Positions 25,654-33,470 of a DNA stretch of 38,222 nt are shown one piece after another. The position numbers and the translations under genes are program-made. How positions within the stretch are numbered: the first letter of the stretch is position 1; the number at the start of each line of letters is the position of its first letter. The DNA comes from CAZMFZ01 sp964565665 (GTDB lineage Bacteria > Bacteroidota > Bacteroidia > Cytophagales > UBA9547). A model generated the notes under the pieces. It worked only from the letters and a program-made list of their open reading frames with translations, was not told where the DNA came from and made no database searches. The stretch lies in contig CAZMFZ010000022.1 in assembly GCA_964565665.1 (NCBI GenBank), forward strand, positions 1 to 38,222, written 5' to 3'.

Positions 25654-27333
25654 TTAAGGAGCAGCAGTATAAACTAGTTCATGTGGACCAGCATCTTTAA
25701 TTACGCCATCTTCAACATCAACAGAGAATGTAGCTTTAAGCTCAACTAATTGTACATAACCGTCAGGTCTTGTATAGTTTTTGCTTACTGTGGCTACTAC
25801 ATCATATGTAGCAGTACCTGATGCAGGTACAGGCAATGTAGAGATAGAAAACTGTCCATTGGCAGGATCGTACGTTGCCAAAAACTCTTCTGTACCTTCA
25901 TATCCCGCAATTGGCGCGTTCAAAGTTAATTTAACTTTAACATCTGTAGTAATAAAGTTAGTAACCGCAGGCAAAGCATTGGCAGCTACAAATGAACCAT
26001 TGGAAAGGATATAGCTAACAGCAACATTGTCGCCTGTTTCTGCAGAATTCTTATTAATGATGTCTATAGTAGAGAAACCCGCTTTTGCACCAAAGAAATC
26101 TAGGTCGATGTTAGAACCTGCTGAAGTAGTAAGTGTACCTGAAGCAAGGCTGCGCTCAACTATACCTACAATAGTATTTGTGCCTTGTACATAACCTACT
26201 CCGTTTACCACAATGCCTGTTGCAAATACAATACCAGCTAATGTTGATTCACTAACTACATCGCCTGAAAGACCAGCACTTAAGCTTACAGTCGAACCAA
26301 TCAAAGAGCCAGTTGAAGTAGTATTAAAATTAGGAGTAGTGATCCATGGAGCGAATACACCATTAGAACCAGCGATCAAAACATTACCTGTAATCTGATT
26401 GATACCTACAAGACCCAAATTGTATGGAGTTACACCGTTACCTCCTAAATCAGAAATGTTTAAAAGCGCTACTTTGTCTAAGAAATTATAATCGCCAAAC
26501 AACAAGCCTTTAGCAGCACCTGTGAAAAGTACTCTGTCGCTACCAGAATCTAGCAAATAAGAACCTAAGTCTAAAACAGAACCAGAAGTTGCTGGTTTTG
26601 GAGCAACTGAAGATAATGAATTTGGAACCGCAATGTTAAAGTATTGCAATTCACCTCCTGTTCCCAATGTAAAAGAAGATTCAACAGAAAGTGTAGCATT
26701 AGCACCAGGAACACTTGTGAAAGTATAAATACCGTCAGCATCTGTAGTAGTGTAGAAAACATTTGGTTCGATTGTGTTTGAATATGTCAAACGAACTTTT
26801 ACGTTTGCAGCCGGAACTGGGCTAGTTTTAGGATCTTTATCAGAATCGATAGTGAAACGACCTTTTGCAGAACCATTCAAACGTGGAAGAGTTACCAAAG
26901 TGCTAGCAGAATAAACTACATTTTGGTTTGAGTTGTTTCCTCCTGTTGCATTTGATCCTCCAACATTTATTTGACCATTAACTGAGGAAATAATATTTAC
27001 TGAAGCATGGCCTTCTGATTTAACAAAAAGCGTAACATCGCCATCATATAAATCGTCAAAAATAGCAATACCATTTTCATTTACAGTTTTGGTAGATGCT
27101 CTGCCATTTTGGCTCACAGTTACTTGAGCACCATTCAGGCCTTCTTGTCTTGCATTACCATCAACAGAAGAAGAAATAACATGCACTGAGTATATAACCC
27201 TGTTCTGAATCAATCCATTCGGATGTTGGTTTGCATTTGTTACCGTAGGGGCAACCACTTCTCTAGAGCCGCAACCTTGCAATAAGGCAGCACCTACCAA
27301 AGCACTCATCAAATAAACTTTTACTTTTTTCAT
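25654..27333 (-). CDS. Lipoprotein with carboxypeptidase-regulatory-like domains
   Basis: I start at 27333 (MKKVKVYLMSALVGAA), which gives a lipoprotein signal with lipobox LLQGC, so the mature N-terminal Cys is lipid-anchored. Two CarboxypepD_reg-like beta domains follow: about 45-125 (GLNGAQVTVSQNGRASTKTV, DDLYDGDVTLFVKSEGH) and about 150-225 (ANVKVRLTY, DADGIYTFTSVPGA). The remaining ~330 residues are Gly/Ser/Thr/Asn-rich beta sequence ending in a strand-rich module (YVQLVELKATFSVDVEDG). It lacks enzymatic motifs, so a structural or surface role is likely. It is downstream of a second lipoprotein gene and shares its terminator, probably one operon. Confidence 0.75.
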   Translation of the reverse strand: MKKVKVYLMSALVGAALLQGCGSREVVAPTVTNANQHPNGLIQNRVIYSVHVISSSVDGNARQEGLNGAQVTVSQNGRASTKTVNENGIAIFDDLYDGDVTLFVKSEGHASVNIISSVNGQINVGGSNATGGNNSNQNVVYSASTLVTLPRLNGSAKGRFTIDSDKDPKTSPVPAANVKVRLTYSNTIEPNVFYTTTDADGIYTFTSVPGANATLSVESSFTLGTGGELQYFNIAVPNSLSSVAPKPATSGSVLDLGSYLLDSGSDRVLFTGAAKGLLFGDYNFLDKVALLNISDLGGNGVTPYNLGLVGINQITGNVLIAGSNGVFAPWITTPNFNTTSTGSLIGSTVSLSAGLSGDVVSESTLAGIVFATGIVVNGVGYVQGTNTIVGIVERSLASGTLTTSAGSNIDLDFFGAKAGFSTIDIINKNSAETGDNVAVSYILSNGSFVAANALPAVTNFITTDVKVKLTLNAPIAGYEGTEEFLATYDPANGQFSISTLPVPASGTATYDVVATVSKNYTRPDGYVQLVELKATFSVDVEDGVIKDAGPHELVYTAAP

Positions 27334-27391
27334 GGAAAACATTAATTAAGGGTAAAAAAACAATTGAAAATTAAATAAATAGATAAAATTT

Positions 27392-27829
27392 TTAAGAATT
27401 AGAATTGTCGGTAGTCAATATTATTTCTTTCGAAAACATCTTTCCTTGGTTGTCAGTCACAGTAAATATCCATTTCTCCGTTGTGTCCGATTGTGGGGTT
27501 GTTACTAGCCCTGAAGTGATTGTGGTAGTGTAGTTTGAAGAAAATGGATTGCTAGTGCCGCCATTTAAAATAGAAGTTACAGTCAATACTGCCCCTAAAG
27601 TGGGCGTCAACTTTTGTTTTGAAACTTCTATCTTATTGAAGCTGTAATGGGCATATATCCACATTTTTACCTTGAAAGAACTAAAAGGTGCCAAAGTGGT
27701 GTCAGCGGTTATGTGTCCCGATTCCTTTAAAAACTGAATCTGATTGGGTGGTACTACAGGTATTTGGTTGGTGTTGCAAGAGGAAAGCATAACAAAAACT
27801 GTTAAGCAAAAAAACAAGGCACTTTTCAT
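27392..27829 (-). CDS. Small lipoprotein of unknown function
   Basis: From the ATG at 27829 the product begins MKSALFFCLTVFVMLSSCNT, a lipoprotein signal with the lipobox Cys at residue 18. The longer frame from 27877 adds a polar leader and is less likely. The mature part, about 128 residues, is beta-rich (FSSFKVKMWIYAHYSFNKIE, TEKWIFTVTDNQGKMFSKEI), like a single Ig-like domain. It lies 58 bases upstream of the larger lipoprotein, so the two are probably exported and used together. I do not recognise the family. Confidence 0.65.
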   Translation of the reverse strand: MKSALFFCLTVFVMLSSCNTNQIPVVPPNQIQFLKESGHITADTTLAPFSSFKVKMWIYAHYSFNKIEVSKQKLTPTLGAVLTVTSILNGGTSNPFSSNYTTTITSGLVTTPQSDTTEKWIFTVTDNQGKMFSKEIILTTDNSNS

Positions 27830-28195
27830 CAAAGTAAAATAGTTAGGGGTTTGAGAAATAGAAGATGTTGTCAACAATCAAAACAAAAATTTACCGATAT
27901 GTAAAAATCGATGTGCAATATTACGCAAAGAAATTAATGATGTCAAAATATTATTCCTATAAATATTTAATTTAACAATTACATAATCTTAGCTTAATAG
28001 CTAATTGGCTATAAATTAGCATGTTTCATCTTCACTATTGAAAATAAATGACGGTATAAGTAGTATATTTATTTTGAGTTTCATTCGTATAATTACACGA
28101 AATGGCAAAAATCATACTCAATTTTTATAATTAATGTAAGCAACAGCCCTACTGCAAATTAATTGCCTTAAATTTGTGGGCTAAGATGCCCACTT
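27830..28195. other. Divergent intergenic region
   Basis: This AT-rich region separates the lipoprotein operon and the kinase gene. Apart from the box at 28169-28176, no repeat, RNA gene or strong hairpin was seen. Confidence 0.45.
28169..28176 (+). promoter_or_regulatory. -7 promoter box (TAAATTTG) of the histidine kinase gene
   Basis: Matches TAnnTTTG 19 bases upstream of the ATG at 28196, giving a very short leader. No -33 TTG is visible. Confidence 0.45.
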
Positions 28196-28885
28196 ATGGA
28201 AACAGAATTTACCAGCGAAGTAAGCGAAATCGACCCTAATCTCCTTTATAAGGTTACACACAATCTGCGTGGGCCACTCAATTCAATTATAGGTTTGAGC
28301 AACATTGCCATTGTTGAAAGTGAAAATGAACGAACCAACCTTTACCTTGAGAAAATAAAACAAAGTGCCGAAAAGCTCAACGGTTTTATCGATGATTTGC
28401 TCAATCTCTCCAAAATAGCATCTGTAGAATCAGTAAAAAAAGATAAAATCATTTTTCAAAATATAATTGAAGATATATTAAGTAGCTTACAATACTTGCC
28501 CAATTATAAAAATATTGATATTCTCATTAATATACAGCAGTATGTTGTTTTCTATTCCGACCAGGTAGTAATGTATTCCATTATGCAAAATGTAATTGAA
28601 AATTCAATTAAATATTTCGACAGCCACAAGCCTTATTCGTTCTTGAAAATTAAAATACAAGTTACTGAAGAGCTTACCAGAATTGAATTTGAAGACAATG
28701 GTATTGGCATTGAAGAGCCTTACCTTGAAAAAGTAACGGAAATGTTTGTGAGAGCGGCCGAAAGCTCTACTGGCAATGGCATTGGCTTATTTATAGTGAA
28801 GAAATCGGTAGAAAAGCTCGATGGCACATTGCAAATAGACAGCAAACAGGGCATTGGCACCACAACGGTATTGACTTTTAGATAG
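28196..28885 (+). CDS. Short soluble histidine kinase without a sensor domain
   Basis: 229 residues, only the kinase core. The phospho-acceptor His22 is in VTHNLRGPLNSIIGLSNIA (HisKA, about 15-80). The HATPase_c domain (about 115-229) has N box MQNVIENSIKYF, G1 DNGIGIEEPY and G2 GNGIGLFIVKKSVEKLDG. There is no PAS, GAF, transmembrane or receiver part, so the signal must come from a partner protein, or the gene is a split module. No response regulator gene is adjacent. The downstream neighbour is the broken transposase with its REP copy starting 11 bases after the stop. Confidence 0.88.
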   Translation: METEFTSEVSEIDPNLLYKVTHNLRGPLNSIIGLSNIAIVESENERTNLYLEKIKQSAEKLNGFIDDLLNLSKIASVESVKKDKIIFQNIIEDILSSLQYLPNYKNIDILINIQQYVVFYSDQVVMYSIMQNVIENSIKYFDSHKPYSFLKIKIQVTEELTRIEFEDNGIGIEEPYLEKVTEMFVRAAESSTGNGIGLFIVKKSVEKLDGTLQIDSKQGIGTTTVLTFR

Positions 28886-28895
28886 TAATCCCATT

Positions 28896-28928
28896 TAAAT
28901 CTGTTGACTAAAGCCAACAGCTATGAAT
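28896..28928 (-). repeat. Inverted REP copy (P1) at the transposase 3' end
   Basis: The palindrome CTGTTGACTAAAGCCAACAG (28901-28920) and its flank CTATGAATC are the reverse complement of the P1 copies at 29.45-29.7 kb. The transposase stop codon (28921-28923) lies inside this conserved flank, so the repeat directly abuts the gene. Confidence 0.8.
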
Positions 28929-29357
28929 CTTTTATTTTTGAAGAGCCATGTTTAGCAATAAAAGCATCAGTTTCGTCTTTATAAGATACTGTTTGGTGGT
29001 GTTTCTATTGGTTTTCAATATAACTGATAACTTTATAAATAATTGATTCACTTACAGATACGGCAAAATAATCGTCTTGCCACATAAAATTATCAGCAAC
29101 TATTTTATTCTGATTGACCCAAAATGACGATTCCCCTTTATCAACTGAGCTACTTTTGCAATAGATTGTTCTCGACCTAATGAAATTAGGCAGTGCAAAT
29201 GGTCTTTATAACCATTAATAGCTTGTAAATAAATATGTTTCTCTTCACAATTTGCGATAATGTGTTTCTGAACTTTGTATCGGATGTTTTTCTCTAAAAA
29301 GGGTTCTCTGTTTTTGGTAGAAAACACCAAATGAATCCAAACTCTAACGAATGCCAT
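28921..29357 (-). pseudogene. REP-associated Y1 (IS200-like) transposase, broken twice
   Basis: The N-terminal part (29357 downwards) begins MAFVRVWIHLVFSTKNREPF and carries the HUH metal motif in GYKDHLHCLISLG. After IAKVAQLIKG the frame is lost. In the next frame the protein continues ESSFWVNQNK, WQDDYFAVSVSES, then the catalytic-Tyr segment YKVISYIENQ. A TAG (29005-29007) interrupts it, and KHHQTVSYKDETDAFIAKHG follows to the terminal stop at 28921. The frame change is at a four-C run on the plus strand (29133-29136). One extra base repairs it. HUH plus Tyr, small size and flanking palindromes identify a REP-associated tyrosine transposase, now inactive as read. Confidence 0.85.
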
Positions 29358-29373
29358 ATTTAATAAACGTTAT

Positions 29374-29698
29374 CCGTTTCATAAATGAGACGCCAATGAA
29401 TTTATATTTATCCGTCTCATAAATGAGACGGCAATGAATTTATATTCCCATTCATAGCTGTTGGCTTTAGCCAACAGATTTATAATAATTCATCTAATAA
29501 AGAGATGGCAATTAATTTAATTTATCAGTCTCATAAATGAGACGGCAATGAATTTATTTTGACCCATTCATAGCTGTTGGTTTTAGCTAATAGATTTATA
29601 ATAATTCCTCTAACTTATCCGTCTCATAAATGAGATGGCTATGAATTATATATACCCATTCATAGCTGTTGGCTTTAGCCAATGCCAACAGATTTATA
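29374..29698 (+). repeat. REP array: two alternating 20-base palindromes (P1, P2)
   Basis: P2 is CCGTCTCATAAATGAGACGG (perfect at 29412-29431). Variants lie at 29375-29392, 29491-29507 (degenerate), 29528-29543 and 29619-29638. P1 is CTGTTGGCTTTAGCCAACAG (perfect at 29458-29477). Variants lie at 29574-29593 and 29666-29691 (6 extra bases). Both have 9-base arms and a 2-base centre. The composite P2-P1 unit recurs three times with starts 46-48 bases apart within each unit. ATAG precedes every P1, and ATGAAT and ATTCAT between P2 and P1 can pair as well. The array starts 18 bases upstream of the transposase start and ends 5 bases from the SDR stop. Confidence 0.9.
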
Positions 29699-29702
29699 AT
29701 TT

Positions 29703-30485
29703 TTACAAATGTTTAGTATACAATCCTGCAGCAATTTTTTCAATTAGTGTTTTAGGCAAAAAATTAATAGCTTTTACTGTAATCCAGTTGCTAAAGCCTG
29801 TGATTATTTCAGCTTTCCCGGCAAACATCTCATCAACAGCAATTTTCGCAACTGTAGAAGACTTCATGCTCATTTTTTCAGCAAATGCCTCAAGAGAGCT
29901 GTTCATGCCGGCACGTTTGGTAAAATTGGTTGAAGTAGCACCTGGGCTAAGGCAACTTACCGATACTCCAGCAGGCTTTACTTCCTGCCGCAATCCTCTA
30001 GAAAAAAGTAATACAAAACTTTTGCTGGCTGCATACAGGCTCAATGTAGCCACCGCTTGGTAAGCAGCAGTACTAGCCACATTTAGTATATATGATTTTT
30101 TATTTTTCTTTAATATAGGTAGAAATAAATAGCAAAGTTCTACCAAGGCGTTCGTATTTACACGCAACATTTTTTGTTGTTCTTCTAGGGTAAGCTTTTC
30201 AAAATAGCCCCAAAGACCATATCCGGCATTATTTACTAATATTTCAACGGCATATTTATTGGTTTCAACCCAATCAAATACGGTTTGAGCTGCATTTAAC
30301 TCCGACAAGTCGCAAGCCAATGTGTTAACTTTTATACCATACTGAGCTAAGATTTCATTGGCAGCAAGTTTCAATTCATTTTCATTGCGGGCTACCAGAA
30401 GCAAATCGTAGCGATGGCTACCCAAAAGCAATCCGATTTCCTTTCCTATTCCCTTGCTTCCGCCTGTGATAAGTGCAAATGCCAT
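29703..30485 (-). CDS. Short-chain dehydrogenase/reductase (SDR)
   Basis: Classical SDR of 260 residues. The NAD(P) motif is TGGSKGIG (about 7-14), then VARNENELK, the acidic residue in ACDLSEL, the structural NNAGYGLWG, catalytic Ser in LNVASTAAYQ and the Tyr-x-x-x-Lys of LYAASKSFVLLFSRGLRQE. The C-terminus has a hydrophobic stretch, as in YqjQ/DltE-like membrane-associated members. The substrate is unknown. It is followed closely by the REP array and preceded by a short AT-rich repeat. Confidence 0.92.
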   Translation of the reverse strand: MAFALITGGSKGIGKEIGLLLGSHRYDLLLVARNENELKLAANEILAQYGIKVNTLACDLSELNAAQTVFDWVETNKYAVEILVNNAGYGLWGYFEKLTLEEQQKMLRVNTNALVELCYLFLPILKKNKKSYILNVASTAAYQAVATLSLYAASKSFVLLFSRGLRQEVKPAGVSVSCLSPGATSTNFTKRAGMNSSLEAFAEKMSMKSSTVAKIAVDEMFAGKAEIITGFSNWITVKAINFLPKTLIEKIAAGLYTKHL

Positions 30486-30494
30486 TTATAATAG

Positions 30495-30530
30495 TGAGTA
30501 ATGATTAATGATTAATGAGTAATGATTAAT
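30495..30530. repeat. Short tandem repeat of TGAGTAATGATTAATGATTAA
   Basis: About 1.7 copies of a 21-base unit that itself contains ATGATTA twice. It fills the 64-base gap between the PhyH and SDR genes. Confidence 0.7.
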
Positions 30531-30549
30531 TCATAATGATTTAATTCCT

Positions 30550-31368
30550 CTATTTCAAAAGATGCATAAATCGTTGATACAATCTAGGCTTACTTTTTTC
30601 ACTTCTAGGTTTGAATTTACCTGTAATGAAAGGCACATACATCACTCTTCTTCTGCTTATTTCACCAGTTAAAGGAGATAAGGCTACGCGGTGCCACAAC
30701 CTACCATCATGCACCGTCAAATCGCCCATTTCCACATTAAGTCCAATTTCCTCAGCATCGGGTTCGTAATCTAAAAAGTATTTTTTACGAAATAGCAATT
30801 GCCTGAGCGATTGCTTGTGAGTACCCGGAATCAATCTCAAACCTCCATTATTGGTAGTTGAATTATCTAAATGCACTCCTACATTCAGCATCGGCATTAT
30901 TTTTTTGCCATAAAAAACATCGCGAAGGCTATCAGTATGCCAACCCATTTGGCTGAATTTGCTATGCTCTGTATTTATATAATGGTTGATTACCAATCCG
31001 TCTTTTTCGTATTCCCCTACCCTACAATTTTTTACTTTTGTACCAAGCAGAGGAAATAGTGCTTTAAATCGTTCATCTTTCAGTACTTCATGCAATGTGG
31101 CATTGTAGAGAGAGGAAAAGGCAAATCTTTGTACAATTTTTCTGCCATCAATATCAGCTCCATATTTAATAGGAACTCCATTTACCATCTGCACTTCTTC
31201 GGTTATCCATTTGGCTTGAATCAAATCCATTGCCGCGTGAATTTCTTTTACTTTTTCTAGGGGGATAAAATTTTTGAAATGAACAAATCCATGCTCTTCA
31301 AAAAAATTAATCTGTTCATCCGTTAGCTGGTCGCCCAGTGTAAATTTTGGATAATTGAATTCTCTCAT
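30550..31368 (-). CDS. Phytanoyl-CoA dioxygenase (PhyH) family protein
   Basis: Fe(II)/2-oxoglutarate-dependent oxygenase. The metal-binding HxD is His144-Thr-Asp146 in MGWHTDSLRD. The distal region VHDGRLWHRVALS (about 219-231) supplies the third His and is followed by an Arg for 2-oxoglutarate (EISRRRVMYVPF). GGLRLIPGTHKQS is the usual conserved loop. At 272 residues it is full length. The substrate cannot be predicted. It probably shares a transcript with the SDR gene 64 bases downstream, so an oxidation-reduction pair on one small molecule or lipid is possible, by inference only. Confidence 0.88.
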   Translation of the reverse strand: MREFNYPKFTLGDQLTDEQINFFEEHGFVHFKNFIPLEKVKEIHAAMDLIQAKWITEEVQMVNGVPIKYGADIDGRKIVQRFAFSSLYNATLHEVLKDERFKALFPLLGTKVKNCRVGEYEKDGLVINHYINTEHSKFSQMGWHTDSLRDVFYGKKIMPMLNVGVHLDNSTTNNGGLRLIPGTHKQSLRQLLFRKKYFLDYEPDAEEIGLNVEMGDLTVHDGRLWHRVALSPLTGEISRRRVMYVPFITGKFKPRSEKSKPRLYQRFMHLLK

Positions 31369-31485
31369 CTATCGTGATATGGTGCTAAAATTGCTATTAT
31401 ACATCAGTTTAAAGTTGTATCAGTTGATGTAGTTGGTGCAAATTAATTAATAAAATTGTAGGAAAACAAAATGGCATGAAATCAA

Positions 31486-32748
31486 TTAAGCCACTTTTAG
31501 TGCTTTATATTTCGATTTTTCGAAATGTTCGCGGGCATAATCTAGGGTGAGCACAAAATCTTCGCTGCTTTTCATCGATGGCAATTCAAACATGGCATCC
31601 GTCATAATAGCCTCACAGATAGAGCGTAAGCCTCTAGCACCTAGCTTATATTCAAAAGCATTGTCAACTATATAGTCTATAGTATCTTCATCGAAATGTA
31701 GCTTTACACTTTCCATTTCAAAAAGTTTTTGGTATTGCTTTACCAAGGCATTTTTGGGTTTGGTGAGTATATCTCGCAAAGCCGATTTATCGAGCGGATT
31801 TAAACTCGCTACTACAGGCAACCGGCCGATTAGTTCGGGAATTAGCCCATAAGTTTTAATATCTTGGCTTGTTAAATATTGCAATAAATTTTCACGGTCT
31901 ATGTCGCTGTGTGCTTTATGCGATTTGAAACCTAAGGGCTGTGTATTGAGCCTTGCGGAAATAATTTTATCAATCCCTTCAAAAGCGCCTCCACATATAA
32001 ATAGTATATTTTCGGTATTTACCTGTACATATTTTTGGTCAGGGTGTTTTCTGCCACCCCCAGGAGGCACATTCGCAATTGTGCCTTCTAACAATTTAAG
32101 TAAACCTTGTTGCACACCTTCGCCACTTACATCGCGTGTTATGCTTGGGTTGTCGCCTTTGCGGGCAATTTTATCAATTTCATCAATATATACAATGCCT
32201 CTTTCAGCCCATTTCACATCACCTTCAGCCGACATAAGCAATCTTGATAATATACTTTCCACATCTTCGCCTACATAACCTGCCTCGGTAACTACGGTAG
32301 CATCGGCAATACAGAATGGCACATCAAGAATTTTAGCGATTGTTTTAGCTAAATAAGTTTTTCCGGTGCCTGTTTCGCCAGCCATTATCATGTTCGATTT
32401 TTCAATTACCACATCATCATTCTGAAAATCCTTAGGCTTTTGTAAAATACGTTTGTAATGATTGTAAACCGCCACACACAATGCTTTTTTGGCTTCATCT
32501 TGCCCAATTACAAACTGATCGAGATGGATTTTCATATCCATAGGTTTGATAAGCTTGATCGGGCGTTCTTTTTTTTGCTCTTTCTTATCGGTAGTTTTTT
32601 TTACTTCCTGCAATACAATCGTGTGACCTCTTTCTATGCATTCATCACAAATATTGGCATCTAAGCCTGAAAGAAGTAGATTTACTTCATTTCTACCTTT
32701 TCCACAAAAGGAGCAAAACTGAGGTTGACGTTGCATATTTTTCGACAC
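31486..32748 (-). CDS. clpX: ATP-dependent Clp protease ATP-binding subunit ClpX
   Basis: Hexameric AAA+ unfoldase that feeds ClpP. The N-terminal zinc domain uses Cys12, 15, 34 and 37 (FCSFCGKG ... NICDECIERG). Walker A is GETGTGKT at 124-131; the more usual reading has Pro in the second position. Walker B is IVYIDEIDKIA, the pore loop GYVGEDVES, the RKH loop GGGRKHPDQKYVQ, and sensor-2/Arg at LGARGLRSICE near 380. At 420 residues it has normal length. clpP is not adjacent. It lies 95 bases downstream of rplY with a terminator between, so it has its own promoter, which I could not identify. Confidence 0.97.
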   Translation of the reverse strand: MSKNMQRQPQFCSFCGKGRNEVNLLLSGLDANICDECIERGHTIVLQEVKKTTDKKEQKKERPIKLIKPMDMKIHLDQFVIGQDEAKKALCVAVYNHYKRILQKPKDFQNDDVVIEKSNMIMAGETGTGKTYLAKTIAKILDVPFCIADATVVTEAGYVGEDVESILSRLLMSAEGDVKWAERGIVYIDEIDKIARKGDNPSITRDVSGEGVQQGLLKLLEGTIANVPPGGGRKHPDQKYVQVNTENILFICGGAFEGIDKIISARLNTQPLGFKSHKAHSDIDRENLLQYLTSQDIKTYGLIPELIGRLPVVASLNPLDKSALRDILTKPKNALVKQYQKLFEMESVKLHFDEDTIDYIVDNAFEYKLGARGLRSICEAIMTDAMFELPSMKSSEDFVLTLDYAREHFEKSKYKALKVA

Positions 32749-32784
32749 TTTATTCTGTGTTAATATATTGTAAAATTAAGCAAA

Positions 32785-32815
32785 AAATCCCATTCCGACA
32801 TGCGAAATGGGATTT
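32785..32815 (-). terminator. Rho-independent terminator of the prs-rplY operon
   Basis: AAATCCCATT (32785-32794) pairs with AATGGGATTT (32806-32815). On the minus strand the stem is followed by a run of six T. Confidence 0.85.
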
Positions 32816-32843
32816 AGATATTTTCTCAGTAAATTATGAAAGC

Positions 32844-33419
32844 TTATTTTTTAGCTTCTCCTGATTGTTCTTTCATTGCTCTTGTTACTTCTACATTGGC
32901 AATTGGAATAGCTGGAGATTTTAAAATAACGAAATTTTCAGCTTTTATATCACCCACTCTAGCAGATTTTCCTACTTCAAGTTCTGTAATATCAAGTATA
33001 ATAGTTTCAGGCATATTTTTTGGTAATGCCTTTATTTTCAAATGAGTTAATCTTTGTATCAATTTTCCTCCTTTCAACACGCCAGCTGGAGTACCATTTA
33101 ATTTCACAGGAATATCCATACTTACTTCTTTGTCTTCCTGCAAAGCTAGAAAGTCGATGTGAATTAGCATATCGTTTACAGGATGAAACTGCAGATCTTG
33201 TTTGATAGCACTGTATTCTTTGCCCTCAATATTAAGTTTTACAAACCTAGCCTCTGGAGTGTACACCAAATCTTTTAGTAAATACACAGGCGTGTGAAAC
33301 AAAACGTTTATGCCTGGACCGTAAAGCACAGCAGGAACGCTACCTTCCATTCTTAAAGCTTGAATTTCAGCTTTTGTGAGATTTGCTCTTTTAAACCCTA
33401 TAACCTCGATTGTTTTCAT
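32844..33419 (-). CDS. rplY: 50S ribosomal protein L25/general stress protein Ctc
   Basis: 5S rRNA-binding ribosomal protein of the long CTC type. The N-terminal L25 domain (about 1-95) begins MKTIEVIGFKRANLTKAEIQ and includes GSVPAVLYGPG and the YSAIKQDLQFHPVNDMLIHI region. The C-terminal beta domain (about 100-185) has PVKLNGTPAGVLKGGKL and LPKNMPETIILDITELEVGK. The charged tail after 180 is usual in Bacteroidota. It lies 50 bases downstream of prs, the common pairing, and the gap is filled by a 7-base tandem repeat. Confidence 0.96.
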   Translation of the reverse strand: MKTIEVIGFKRANLTKAEIQALRMEGSVPAVLYGPGINVLFHTPVYLLKDLVYTPEARFVKLNIEGKEYSAIKQDLQFHPVNDMLIHIDFLALQEDKEVSMDIPVKLNGTPAGVLKGGKLIQRLTHLKIKALPKNMPETIILDITELEVGKSARVGDIKAENFVILKSPAIPIANVEVTRAMKEQSGEAKK

Positions 33420-33430
33420 TTGAAATAAAA

Positions 33431-33470
33431 TGTTAAATGTTAAATGTTAAATGTTAAATGTTAAATGTTT
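33431..33470. repeat. Heptamer microsatellite (TGTTAAA) x5 between prs and rplY
   Basis: Five exact copies of TGTTAAA run from 33431 to 33465, followed by a partial unit. They occupy almost the whole spacer from the prs stop to the rplY start. Confidence 0.9.

Noticed and set aside
29374..29698. CRISPR array or terminator cluster
   Set aside because: Spacers are conserved between units and the palindromes come in two alternating types with no U tracts. REP elements fit better.
29635..30063. 142-residue plus-strand protein
   Set aside because: It is antisense to the well-supported SDR gene and begins in the REP array. Composition is that of a shadow frame.
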